Positions 1 to 12,072 of a DNA stretch of 64,000 nucleotides are shown in pieces. Source of the stretch: Lingula anatina. Lineage: Eukaryota > Brachiopoda > Lingulata > Lingulida > Lingulidae. Position 1 is the stretch's first letter. The number at the start of each line of letters is the position of its first letter. The stretch covers positions 672,147-736,146 of the forward strand of contig NW_019773514.1 in NCBI RefSeq assembly GCF_001039355.2, given 5' to 3'. Below the pieces are notes generated by a model. The model saw only the letters and a program-made list of their open reading frames with translations, made no database searches and was not told the origin of the DNA. The position numbers were made by a program, and so were the translations under genes.

Positions 1-1146
1 CCTTTATCGTGATTGTCGTCACAGTACCACGTGACCCAGATCTGTTGCTTCATTTTTGCATATTGAGGTGAGGTTTACTAAAACGCTTTTTTTTCTACTA
101 ATAGATTGTTTTTATAATTTTTAAATGGCGGGGATCGATTAAAACATACCTCTAGTGTATAGATTGAGTGCTGTATCTTCAAAATTCGAGAAATGGATTT
201 TTACATGAACATTGTCCTTTAAACGACTAATATAATATGCAGTGAATCAATAAAACCATGATGTTAAGGATATTGTCACCTTTCGCCCAAAACTCCTTAT
301 TTACTGCCAGTCTTTTGTGTAATAAATAAAGCATCAGTGTTCAGTGACTAAATTAATTAACATTTTCACATATGTCATCTTAAGGGTGACGTCATAATTG
401 CGATTTTGGAGTAAAAACTGAAAATCGGTTTCTCAAATTTCTCTTTTACCTGAGCACCCACTATCACCGTTTTAACACCAATTTAATGATACAATTTAGT
501 CCTCCAAAAATCTTAGTTAAGATTTAATCGTTGATAAAGCAAAAGAATGCCTTTGTTCAATTAAAATCTGTAATTAGGGGCTCAAAAGTCCATAACAAAA
601 ACATCTAAACCAAAAAGACGACACGAGATTGTAGCTTATACTCTCCTGGTCAACTATACCAATTTTCGTGATAAAATCTTGCTCAGGAACGCCTCATAAC
701 AATTGCTATCTTACCTCAAAAGAGAAAGGTGCTAAAATGACGATTAAAGCATTGAGTCGCCCTTGCTTATACATTACAACTAAAAAATATAAACGTTTAT
801 ATTTTATATTTTCGAGGGTTTTTTTATTGTTTTAAATCAGCACAAAGATGTGTTATTGAATAGATAGATGCAAGAAAAACTCATTTTCGGTATTTGGATG
901 ATAATAAAGGGTTGCAATAACCGTAAAGCGTTTGCATGCCAAATTCTTGTCACTTAACACGGCCAAATGCACCCGTATAGTTTCAAATAGTATTACTTTA
1001 AGACATACCAAAGAGTATCGTTTCAAATTTTCAGAAAAGTGATATTTGAACAAATATTTTCTGCTCCTTCTATCCTATATAAAATTCATTTTATTAGACT
1101 ACTGCGCCAGCAGCAGAAATGCTTCACACACACACACACACACACT

Positions 1147-1177
<31 letters not shown>

Positions 1178-1535
1178 TACTACGTCCTTGGGCTGACTTA
1201 CACGGAATGGGGTGATTCCCCTACATGGCTGAAGGAATTGTATAGGACCCAATGGGACTCTATTAGCGTCCTATTGGAAACAGGAGTCCCTTGTACCCTA
1301 TAGGGTTTTGGGCCTATAGAACCCCCTGCAGGATCCTACAGGGAATTGCCATAAGGGCTATTTTGAGTATTGTAAAATACTGGTGGTAGTGATTTATATG
1401 CGTTATAGGGAATCTACCCTAGCTTCATATGCTATTTAAAATCTACGGCAGATAATGGCACACAGGTATATTATTTAGAAATTATTATTTGTTATGATAT
1501 GTGGTTTCATTCATAGAATTAAACAACGATCATAC
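1..1535. other. Non-coding stretch at window edge, possible intron 4 of methyltransferase copy A
   Basis: No exon of the neighbouring methyltransferase family (exons 5-8) is recognisable here, although copy A needs them downstream on the minus strand. Introns 4 of copies B and C are only 637 and 454 nt, so copy A either has a longer intron 4 running past the window edge or has lost its 3' half. The stretch holds a (CA)n tract. At 1290-1345 it is rich in short self-complementary CCTATAGG-like words that I cannot assign. Confidence 0.5.
1119..1174. repeat. (CA)n microsatellite
   Basis: Dinucleotide CA tract, interrupted once by a CT step. Any reading frame across it is an artefact of the repeat. 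Confidence 0.95.
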
Positions 1536-1873
1536 CCCGTCGACAACCATTCCATGGCAGTGAAGGACATTCCAAAGTGCAGGCTACCAGGAGGCAAACA
1601 CTGGGAGTAGAAACTGGTACCACTGGCCAACACATACACATTGTCAAACTCCTGCATGTAGGATGGTGGGGCATGGCTCAGCAAACCTGGGTTTGGTGAA
1701 AATAAAAGTATATTAGCACTCTTAGGCCCCATACCCATAAACACCATCGGTGTACGGCCCAACTCCGATAATATCAATCTCCCCTCTCATATGTCCAAAT
1801 TAACTGAAATCTACTAATGATATTGGTTTGGCTTAATGGTCACATGAGGTAATACTTTAACAATCTAAACCCG

Positions 1874-1910
<37 letters not shown>

Positions 1911-3692
1911 GTTCTACGTCAAGTTGCAAAAGGTGATTTTTAAATTTTCGCCAGTTTTGCCTAAAATTCCATGTGCTTGAGAAATATGCCATATGACTTT
2001 CATTATAAAGGGGAGGGGAGAGCAAAAAAAAAAAAATCTGGTGCAATGTCGGGCCACCCTCGATATCGCTAGCGGGACCCTTTCGCACCAATGTTGACGT
2101 ACCGATATCTTGTGGGACTTTATAAGTTGATCGATATTCAGAAGTTCAAAGCCCACCACGTATTGTGGATGTGGGGCTCACCACACCAAAGAAACTGCTA
2201 CAGCGTCGTGACATGAGCGCAATGTTATCTGGGACCCTTACATCCTTCAATCCATCTCAACATCAATTCATCAATCATCCATCAATCAAGTCAGCTTTCC
2301 ACCAATCCTTCCACTCATTCATCCCTCGATTCATTGTCCTTTCTGGGTAAATTTTACTATAGATGTTGTGTTAAATAATATGGTATAGTGCCATTAACCC
2401 ACACATGAGGTCTTAATACAACAAGTCTTAGTACCTACCTTGTATTCTAAAAAACAGCGACTTAAAGTCATTCACCGGCTGGTCTTCATACACCACTTGC
2501 ACTGGTAAGTCTTTGCCATGTTTTTTACGCAACAGTTCTGAAACATGTTAGTTTAAATTAAATTCTAAAGAATCTAAAACTTATGATTTATTGCTTCTGA
2601 CGTTGATTCATGAGCGATTGGTAAAGAATGGGCTTAGTTACACCTGGTGTGCAGATAGACATGGGACAACATGAAAACATAAAGTGTTACGTACCTCTGT
2701 AACAGGTACATTTAAGTTTGAAAGTCATCATAACGTAATTCAGATTAAAAACGTTTTTAAAATTTACGTTGACCGACACTCTATGATTAGTCACATACAA
2801 AACAAGGACCGCAAAATCAACAGACGAATGACACCGTATTAGTATGGGTATTTTTAGAATATGGCTTTTGATTCGTGTAGTTAGTGAAATAGATCTTTAA
2901 AAATTCAAAACAGTGTGAAGACATTTCTTAAAACTTCGACTAGTTCATCTAGATCAAGGATATGTATTTAGGTCAATACTTAAATAGAAAAGTGATATAA
3001 ATTAATATCTCAGGCATTTTGAATTCGCATTTATGATCGGTCCTCGTGACTATCTAATAAAAGTGGTGCACAGCTTAATGGTGAGTTCTTAAGAAACAAA
3101 CACAATTTTTAATATTCATCTCTAAATTGTAAATGAGAGGTATAATGATTCAATATCTCGAGTCACTAATGATAAATGTTATTTCTATGACCATTTATGT
3201 GTTGCCAAAGGCACCAGATAAAGAAAGACAAGTTTGTAGAAAACAAAAAAATAATATTATTGTCGGCGTTTGGAGGACTTATTATATAACCACCTCGTGT
3301 ATTTCAAGTTGCCCCAGAACGCTTTTAGGTAAATTGAAAAATGAATAAAAATTGTTGTAAGTTCCCCCGACACAATTAATCTAGTATCAGGAGAAAGCAC
3401 ATTATTTGGATTTATGTAATGGAGTAATGCAGGTGAAATTCATCCATACGAGATTCAAAATTACAGAACAAATTTGAGTAGGACATTTACCGATCATCTT
3501 CTTTACAAGAAACATAGAGGTCCCGCCGTCTGCAGTTCCGAAGTCGGCAATAGTGAATGGAGATTTTGAATCTTTCACTGGAACCTTTTCTAAAAACAAA
3601 TGGCAAAAATACAACGGCAGTGATAGCATACGATGAACAGCGCTAAAACAAAAGCACATTTAGAGGGCATGATCATACAATAACTTAATTTT

Positions 3693-3759
<67 letters not shown>

Positions 3760-3893
3760 GGAATATACTATAAGATTTGGTAGCCATAAGGTCAGATAAA
3801 GAGATCCATAAATGCACATGTGCCACAGTCTATAGTCGTTGCAAAACTAACAATCCAGTTTTAACAGAGCTGTGTATTTTCAGGATTATAAGA

Positions 3894-3962
<69 letters not shown>

Positions 3963-4104
3963 GATCTACCTTACCCAGAGCATTGAGGACCATAGGAGAG
4001 GCTGTAAATATGATGTCAAAACATCCAATATTGTTGTCACTGTGGAAACCAGAGCCTGTCTTGCCGTAAGGGAAATGGCTGTGGGGCACTTGGATTTCTT
4101 TCAT
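1536..4104 (-). CDS. SABATH-type carboxyl methyltransferase, copy A, exons 1-4 only (3' part not in window)
   Basis: Four exons match the first four of copies B and C in length and phase: 4104-3975, 3589-3491, 2537-2439 and 1686-1536 (130, 99, 99 and 151 nt), all with GT donors and AG acceptors. The start is the ATG before KEIQVPHSH, which aligns with the start of copies B and C. Family landmarks in order are the SAM-binding motif ADFGTADGG in exon 2, VVYEDQPVNDF in exon 3 (plant SABATH NDLPGNDF) and GTSFYSQCLPPGSLHF plus a WLS motif in exon 4. The residue before that tryptophan is Glu, where the other copies have His; in plant SABATH enzymes this neighbourhood contacts the substrate carboxylate. 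Exons 5-8 are not found in the 1.5 kb that remains, so the copy may continue outside the window or be truncated. The predicted reaction is methyl ester formation on a small carboxylic acid; the substrate is unknown. Confidence 0.75.
1876..1908. repeat. (TA)n microsatellite
   Basis: Pure TA tract downstream (on the minus strand) of the copy A exon 3-4 interval. It generates spurious IYIYIY frames. Confidence 0.95.
3697..3757. repeat. (AT)n microsatellite in intron 1 of copy A
   Basis: About 60 bp of pure AT, lying between exons 1 and 2 of copy A. A second, similar tract follows 140 bp later. Confidence 0.95.
3895..3960. repeat. (AT)n microsatellite next to exon 1 of copy A
   Basis: About 65 bp of pure AT, about 15 bp inside intron 1 from the exon 1 donor of copy A. 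Its closeness to the donor may matter for folding of the pre-mRNA; this is inference. Confidence 0.95.
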
Positions 4105-4289
4105 GCCTGCGATGTTTGTATTTTCTAACTGAAAAAGTAAGTGAAAAATCATTGACGAAACTTTGTTCTCAACGATATGAAAAGGGCCAGATCCCAGGTA
4201 TATCCCCGTGAATAGTGCATTCCTTATCCTATCTCTAGATAATGAACCGGTGATCGATTCTACGCAAAAAATTCCATGAGTTTTGTATG

Positions 4290-5040
4290 AAAGTGCTGAG
4301 AGTGGTACGAAATAATATAGCATTAGCCATTACCGTACCGCCAGTGCTTTCTTTGAAACTGAGATAATCTACCTGCTATCAGGTAATGTAGCGCGTCAAG
4401 TTAACTTCAAAAATGCATGGTGGTACGTGTAATTTTATTTTCGATCTGCATTCAGTGTGTCCCATGGCTGTCATGTTAATGTTTGTTAAGTAAGATTATT
4501 CTTTTCTGCTGGTAGCAACTACAAATTTTATCTTTATTCGTTTAGCTGTATTATATAGTATTCACTGTTTTGTGTGTAAAAGGAATGCTCCAGGGCTGAT
4601 ATAGCGGTTTGTTTACATGGTATGTAAAACGGTTCATAATATATGTTAAGATTTTGTGTGCAGTGTTTTATGTTGTTTAATTGCAATAAAAGTCTACCCA
4701 TACAGCGTCCGTCTTAAGTCGTTAATGGCCAGTTGCCATTCGCTACATGGTTATTCATAAAGCTTGACTGTGAATACATAATTCCAGGTAGGCTGACTTG
4801 GCTAGCTACTGTAGTTTTCTTATTTCAGTACTTCTAACTTTTCGTTCTATGTCAGTTATTCTTAAAGGTATCATACTCATCATATGAGATTCAAAAATTC
4901 CACAACAAATTCACTGCAAACAGCACACAGAAATAAAAATTCCATTTTACCACAAAAACGGCGGTTATAGCAGTTATTCCGAAATCTGTGCTTGCAACCG
5001 GAGCACGTTGACTTTCATAAATGGCTACCATCCGAAATAA
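4290..5040. repeat. Near-identical duplicated block, first copy (ends at the N)
   Basis: This block of about 750 bp recurs at 6102-6851 with only a few substitutions (for example one extra T in the ACCTTGC step near 6184). The first copy stops exactly at the single N at 5041, while the second runs on into unique sequence. No coding potential is evident. This is what two haplotypes joined at an assembly gap look like, although a real recent duplication cannot be excluded. Confidence 0.85.
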
Positions 5041-5041
5041 N
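5041..5041. other. Assembly gap (single N)
   Basis: One ambiguous base at the exact end of the first duplicated block; sequence on its right is unrelated to the continuation seen after 6851. Confidence 0.9.
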
Positions 5042-6101
5042 GTATTTGGCACTGCGCTCACTGCGCTCGTTGGCGATTATTTTTTTCCTTGCATAGTTTT
5101 GTTTGACATTTATTTCCGTCTTTGACATTCATTTCTGTATTTGAATTAAATTTTTTATTACGACAAAATCATTCACTTCGCCTAGATCGTTACTGAGGAT
5201 TTTATGGATTTGTTTACACTTGTTACTAACCTCATCTAATCTTTAGCTCAAGCAGACGTCAGAAAGAATCACCTGACATCTCAAACAGAAGCTAATTTTT
5301 CTTTCGGAGCCAGTTTCGGGCACAAGTAGATTTTCACTGGTAACGTATGTTCCGGTAACGTATGTTCCAGGCCACCTAATTTTTATTTTCATAACGTGTT
5401 CTTATATATTTTGAAGTGATTCGATCATGTTAAATTAGATATGACGTAAGGACGTTTTATTATAAATATTTAAACCGTAACTAATGGGGCCTGCGTCATA
5501 GCTAATACTAGGTAACGTATGTTCCCCAGGAAAATTGACAAAATGTTTCATTTTGTACAAGTACTTGGTGCAAGATAAAACAATGTTTTTTTTGCTGACA
5601 GAAAAATATATAGTGATTCCATGATAGTTTGACATTTCAGATATAATATTTGGAGCACGAGGGGAAAAATAATTCATTAAATGCTTATTTTACTGTCGGT
5701 AGGGTGTATTTTCCCCGTTTTTTTAATATTCAGTGACAAGCAAACTTAAGTCGCTAAAAAACAATTAACTGCTCTATACAAAAGCTTCTCGTAATTTTTT
5801 ACAACGTTATACTTGTAGGAGATAAATTAAATAACAAAACCCGTGATGATTGAATTTTTAAAGTAATTAAAACGTTTCTACAGCTAGACGTTATGCATTT
5901 GTGACAGTAACGTATGTTCCTTTTTGGGGTTAGATGATGAATTATTTTTTATTATTCGTGGTTCCAGGAAAGTGAAACTTTAATACAAACTTCTTTATGT
6001 GGGACCCTAAAATAATCAAACATAGTTTGTAATCTGTGCTGTACATATTTTTAGGAACATGTCTGTGACATCGTTTGCACCTCTATATTGGGTTTGGGTG
6101 T
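5042..6101. other. Unassigned segment with a repeated GTAACGTATGTTCC phrase
   Basis: No gene found. The 14-mer GTAACGTATGTTCC occurs four times (near 5340, 5356, 5512 and 5907), the first two nearly back to back. It lies between the N and the second copy of the duplicated block, so it may be an insertion carried by one haplotype. Confidence 0.6.
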
Positions 6102-6851
6102 AAAGTGCTGAGAGTGGTACGAAATAATATAGCATTAGCCATTACCGTACCGCCAGTGCTTTCTTTGAAACTGAGATAATCTACCTTGCTATCAGGTAAT
6201 GTAGCGCGTCAAGTTAACTTCAAAAATGCATGGTGGTACGTGTAATTTTATTTTCGATCTGCATTCAGTGTGTCCCATGGCTGTCATGTTAATGTTTGTT
6301 AAGTAAGATTATTCTTTTCTGCTGGTAGCAACTACAAATTTTATCTTTATTCGTTTAGCTGTATTATATAGTATTCACTGTTTTGTGTGTAAAAGGAATG
6401 CTTCAGGGCTGATATAGCGGTTTGTTTACATGGTATGTAAAATGGTTCATAATATATGTTAAGATTTTGTGTGCAGTGTTTTATGTTGTTTAATTGCAAT
6501 AAAAGTCTACCCATACAGCGTCCGTCTTAAGTCGTTAATGGCCAGTTGCCATTCGCTACATGGTTATTCATAAAGCTTGACTGTGAATACATAATTCCAG
6601 GTAGGCTGACTTGGCTAGCTACTGTAGTTTTCTTATTTCAGTACTTCTAACTTTTCGTTCTTTGTCAGTTATTCTTAAAGGTATCATACTCATCATATGA
6701 GATTCAAAAATTCCACAACAAATTCACTGCAAACAGCACACAGAAATAAAAATTCCATTTTACCACAAAAACGGCGGTTAAAGCAGTTATTCCGAAATCT
6801 GTGCTTGCAACCGGAGCACGTTGACTTTCATAAATGGCTACCATCCGAAAT
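6102..6851. repeat. Near-identical duplicated block, second copy
   Basis: Matches 4290-5040 almost base for base. The end of the block (about 6760-6900) also resembles 58890-58990 at lower identity (shared words around TGTGCTTGC and CTTCATA.ATGGCT). Part of it therefore belongs to an older dispersed repeat family. Confidence 0.85.
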
Positions 6852-8420
6852 GATCTTTTTGAAACAATTGTATTGGAACATGGAGAGTACAAAATAAAAA
6901 TAGACAAAAAAGGATATTATCCTTTTATGTGAATTGTGGTCTTTATTCAGGATAAAAAATGCAAGATTTGGAATAATATTTTGTGAAATTGCTTTTTGAT
7001 GAAAATTTAAGTACTTTTCAAGGACAAAGTGATGCAATACAAGCTCTTCTTAAGGTAAATAGTAATCCCAAGCATTATTAAAGGCCATAGCCTTTACGAC
7101 CCTCTTTGTATGGGCTTAGCCGTTTCTAAAATTGAAATGTACAGTAGTTGTACATGAGGAACAAAGAAAAAAATTACAAAACATAATGTTGACATAATTT
7201 CTGAGACCAGAGCTGGGATGAGGTCAAGAAAAGAGAAAGAACTAGAATATTGTATTCTAATAGATGACCAAATTTATTTTGATTTATTGGACTCAGAGTT
7301 GAAAATTTAAATAACATGTACATGCCTTCTTGGGGTCTGCCTCTGCCCGATATTGGACAACAGGATTGCAAAACAGTCCCCAAAAGGTAAACTTTTATAA
7401 ATTTAAATTGTCACACTGATTTTGAAAGGAGGCTGCTTTATCACCAACCGAAACCACTCAGCAACTTTGAGGTATGTAAGTGTCTGCATGTATAAATACA
7501 TTTCCTTTGCGCCATATGATTTTAACATAAACAGGCACATCCATAAAATTTTTTGCAGTTTTTCAATGTTTTCAGTGTCCAACTTCACCATGGTGTTAAC
7601 CTGCTTTACAAAATATGCCTGCTTCTTTTGAATAGACTGGTACTTAACAAAAGTTCTCAATTTAATATTCACGTACCAAGGAAAAAGTTACAAAATGAGA
7701 CCTTTACCATAGTACAAAACAAAACAGACAGCAAGATTGCAAAACATCACGAAAAGTGTCAATTAAACCAAAGCCCACTAGCATATTTTAAGCCACTTTA
7801 TATATTCTGGCTAGTAGTTTCTACATGATGTTACTTAATAAATGTAACCTTATACCAAGATATTTGCAAAAATATCAGTTTCAGTTGTCACAGAGATAAC
7901 GTTGCATTCTAATGTGCTCACAAGTAATGAAAACGACACAAAGGATTGCATCAAGCTCAGAGGTTTGCTCTTTCCCCGATATTTCGAGATTCCCCGCTTC
8001 ACTCGTTTCGTTAAGTTGCTGTTAATAACTAACAGAACCAGTGCAGTACTGCGTTTTCCCTTTCTAAACAGGGATCAAAGAGCACTCGGAGCCCATGTTC
8101 CATCCTACAGCAAGCCTGTAATGTTGTTTTAAAAGGATACCAAAATTATCTTTAATCAAACCAAAATATATTTCCTGGAACGCTTTCATTGATGATCAGT
8201 GTATTGAAGTCCTCGAAAGAGAAAAACTTGCACTTAGCGAATAATACACGCTTTTATGTGATAATGCTGCCGTTGTAGCATGTGGCCGTGTCTTTTCAAT
8301 TTCCTGAACAGGCTACGTTATGTAAAAAAGACGTCTTGTCTCTTCAGATATGAGCTACTTTTACCATTATTATAAAAGAGGTAATGAAACCTTCTTTCGG
8401 GGAAAGCACAGTTGAAGATT
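6852..8420. other. Intergenic, including 3' flank of copy B
   Basis: No gene supported. Roughly 8190-8420 is homologous to 16915-17157 downstream of copy C, which shows that the tandem duplication carried 3' flank as well as the coding exons. Confidence 0.6.
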
Positions 8421-11400
8421 TTACATTTTCACAATGTCAATAAAATATTGCACAAAATCTCCACTATGATTCTCTGGGGCTGATGCCACTGCTTTCTCGT
8501 ACTTCAAAAAGAACTTATCCACAATTGCGGCCTTTTCCTCCTCTGAGCGAGAGCTATCCAGGCCTGATAGGAAGGATGAGTTGCTCCAGACGCGGAGGGA
8601 CTGGATATACCGCTTGGCATGATTGGCTGCTGCCTCTTGGCCACCTAGAATTGACAATGTCATTTCATCAGTCCATTTGCTTTTTGCTTTGCAGACTCCC
8701 ATTGATTACGTTGAGCAAATTAATAATTTCCAAATATCTTTTTCACAAAAGATATAGGGTAGCTAGGTCATGGCCCTCTTTGACCCAGATAAATCAGTGA
8801 TATAGTATTATTATGACTCCAGTTTACTGAATAATGGTTAATAAGATAAGTAAATAACTCGCGCTTTCGTCAATAACAACGATAAAGTTTTAAGTTTTAA
8901 GTTTTTCAAGATGCGTCATTATCCGTTAATTGCAACGCCTTTAAGAATTACTACACATTATCTCCCTGTATGTTAACGTATCAATTTGATAGAGGTACGA
9001 GGACAAACATTTGGCAGCTTACCACATTTAAGGCCAAAGATCGGCAAAATACATTCAATTCTCTTATGGCAGTGTAACAACTAGCAGTGTTTAAACTAAG
9101 TAAATGGATTGGATCGAGTGCAACTGTGGAATGATAATATGTAGAAAAGAACATGCACAAACAAACCCTTCTTTCCGCTCCTTGTCCATTCCTCATGGAA
9201 TGGACAACGCACCACTTTTGATTCGATGGACAACACTCTTAGCCCACATTTGGACACAGCAGAGTTCGAGTCATAAAACGGTGCGTTGCATTCTTCTATT
9301 GTTCGAAAATAGACGTTGAAGCTTGTGCTGTCAAATTCTTCCTGAAAGTATTGATCGAAATTGTAACTGGACAGATTGTTATACTGTTTCTAAATTACCA
9401 AATCGTTAGGCAAAGACAGACATGTATAATAAATCATTTTAGACGTTCAGCTGTAATCTCCTAGAAAACCTCACACACATCGTTACACAGATATAGCTCT
9501 CTCAAAATCGCTTTAGCTGTCACTCTTTCTCTCTCCCTCTCTCAAAATGGTTGATTGATTTCTTATTGCAATACAGTCTCTCTGTGTTTTTGGATTGCGA
9601 TAACACAGGCCTTAACGGCTCTCAACACCCCTTACCAGTAATTTTTGCACTTTTGTTCTCTTTCCTGAGATGCCATATATTTCCGGTACTTGTTTAAGTT
9701 ATTTCCTCCTACCCGAGCGATATTTCCCTCAGTGACTATCTCCTTCCAGTACTTGTTAAAGTTATGTTCCCCCACCTGTGTGATCTCTCCCTCATTGGCC
9801 ATCTTCCAGTAGTTGTTAAATTTACCTGTACGTTCCCTTACCTGTGTGATATCTTCCTCTGTAACCATCTCCTTCCAGTACTTGGTAAAGCTGTGGAACA
9901 CGCTCTCCGTGATATTTTTTGTGGCGCCTGGATATTGTCCTTCTTTGTCTAAACATTGAACTATGATCGCAGCCCTTCCCCCTTAACGTCAAGAAATACG
10001 AAGAAAATGAGTCTATGAATTATTCAATACAACAGGTTGATGATAAAACTAAGCAAATCACAAATCCATATAACAAACACAAAAAATGAATATATGGGTC
10101 TTACCAAGGAAAATAAAAATCGTTTTCAGATAGTCACACTTTACAAACCCAGCAGGCATAGTCGCGTTGGATCAACGTTGAAAACATTGATACAATGTTG
10201 TTATCTGACGTTGAGTCAACTTTCAAATCCAATGTTTATCCAACGTATTATCAACGTTATGGTTCAACGTTGTTTCAACGTTAAAACAACATAATTTGCC
10301 CGCTGGGAAAGTTATTGCATGCCTATTTGAATGTATATATAAATGATCAAATAAAGGAAACTAAGACGATATTGTGAAAAAAGCAGCATATGTGTTACGC
10401 GATTTAACAGATTTTATTACAAGAAGTTGAAATGCAAAATTAAAATCTATTCAAAACCCCGAGAGCAACTAGTAAGATTGACGTGAGAGTTTTTTTTTTT
10501 AATTCTGGTGGTCATCAATGATTTGCGAGCTCTGATGATTTTTGTACAGAGTAGTCTCTTTATCTTTAATTAAATGTTATTAGAATAAAAGCATATAATA
10601 CTGTACTGCATATCTGATACCCATGTACATATACCTGATCTCAACTCTCTAGCTCTAGCCAGGAGTATGATTTCCCAGTCTTTGGCCGCCTGGGCTTGGA
10701 ACAGAGTTTTCTCCGTAGGATCTGTGATATCAACATGTACCAGAGCTCCAGTGATTCTGCTTGGTCTGTAAATATTTTGTGCATGGTTTTACACGCTTTG
10801 TTAATACCATTTCTTTGACACAGCCGAACAAAAGACAGTGTTTCACAAATCATTTTATCAAATTCGCCCCCATTATTTTCTCTCAAGAAACATACATACA
10901 TACATACATACATACATACATACATAACAAAGATAGATAGACAGAAAGATAGTTTGAAAAAATACTTTTAAATTTCAATAATAACGCACACAAAAGAGAA
11001 AACTTCCAAAAGGTAAAATACTAAGATAATGCAAAATAAATCAACAATTTTAAGAACTACGTACAGAAATTATGGCACAGAGGAACTAGCAGAGTATATT
11101 AGTAAGAGACTATTTCCACAGATTTAGATCGATTTATCCCCCTGGGGAGTCTCACTAGATAGCTGTCAGTTTGACCGGCTTAAATGTCTGTCCCGCCTAC
11201 TAAAAGCTGTAAGGGTGTAATTAACTTTTGTGTGCGCTCGGCTCCCGGAAGCTGACAGAAATTAAGCGTGAACCCCCAGGGAGTTAGGTGGATCCAGATG
11301 GATCGATCTAAATCTGTGGGGAAACCAGTCTAAGAAATTATTCCAAATCCCTGGAAGCATTACTTATTTCAATTTTTGAGATATTAAAAATAGTTACTGT

Positions 11401-12038
11401 ACCTAGTAGACAACCAGTGCATGGCAGTGAAAGACATTCCAAAGTGCAGGCTACCAGGAGGCAAACACTGGGAGTAGAAACTGGTACCACTGGCCAACAC
11501 ATACACATTGTCAAACTCCTGCATGAAGGAAGTGGGTGCATGGCTCAGGAAACCTTATAAAAAAACAAAATACCAGCCTTACTCTGGCATTTTAAGTGCA
11601 CACACAAATTTCTTTATGGTCATACGTTAAGTTGCCATCGATTTCTATTGCTAAGCATCATGGGTCTACATGCTGACGTCATTAATAATTGCACGTCGAT
11701 AATAGATTGACAGACCTCTTGTTCCAACGTACTCGTTTTCTACCCAGAGGTGTATAGAGCTTATCTGATTGCATTAACGCGTAGTTACTTCAAACTACCT
11801 AGTATGATACATGTAGTTTTATTGTGAATGCTGTCTTACTGCCTACCATGTGTTCTTAAAAACAGTGACTTGAAGTCATTGACTGGCTGGTCCTCATACA
11901 CCACTTGCACTGGTAAGTCTTTGCCATATTTTTTACGCAAAAGTGCTGAAAAAATTGTAAGAAGAATTTCTAATCATATTTTTTTATTTGACGTTAATCA
12001 GAATTCGTCCAGTTGTGCCTGGTATGCAGATAATGATG

Positions 12039-12072
<34 letters not shown>

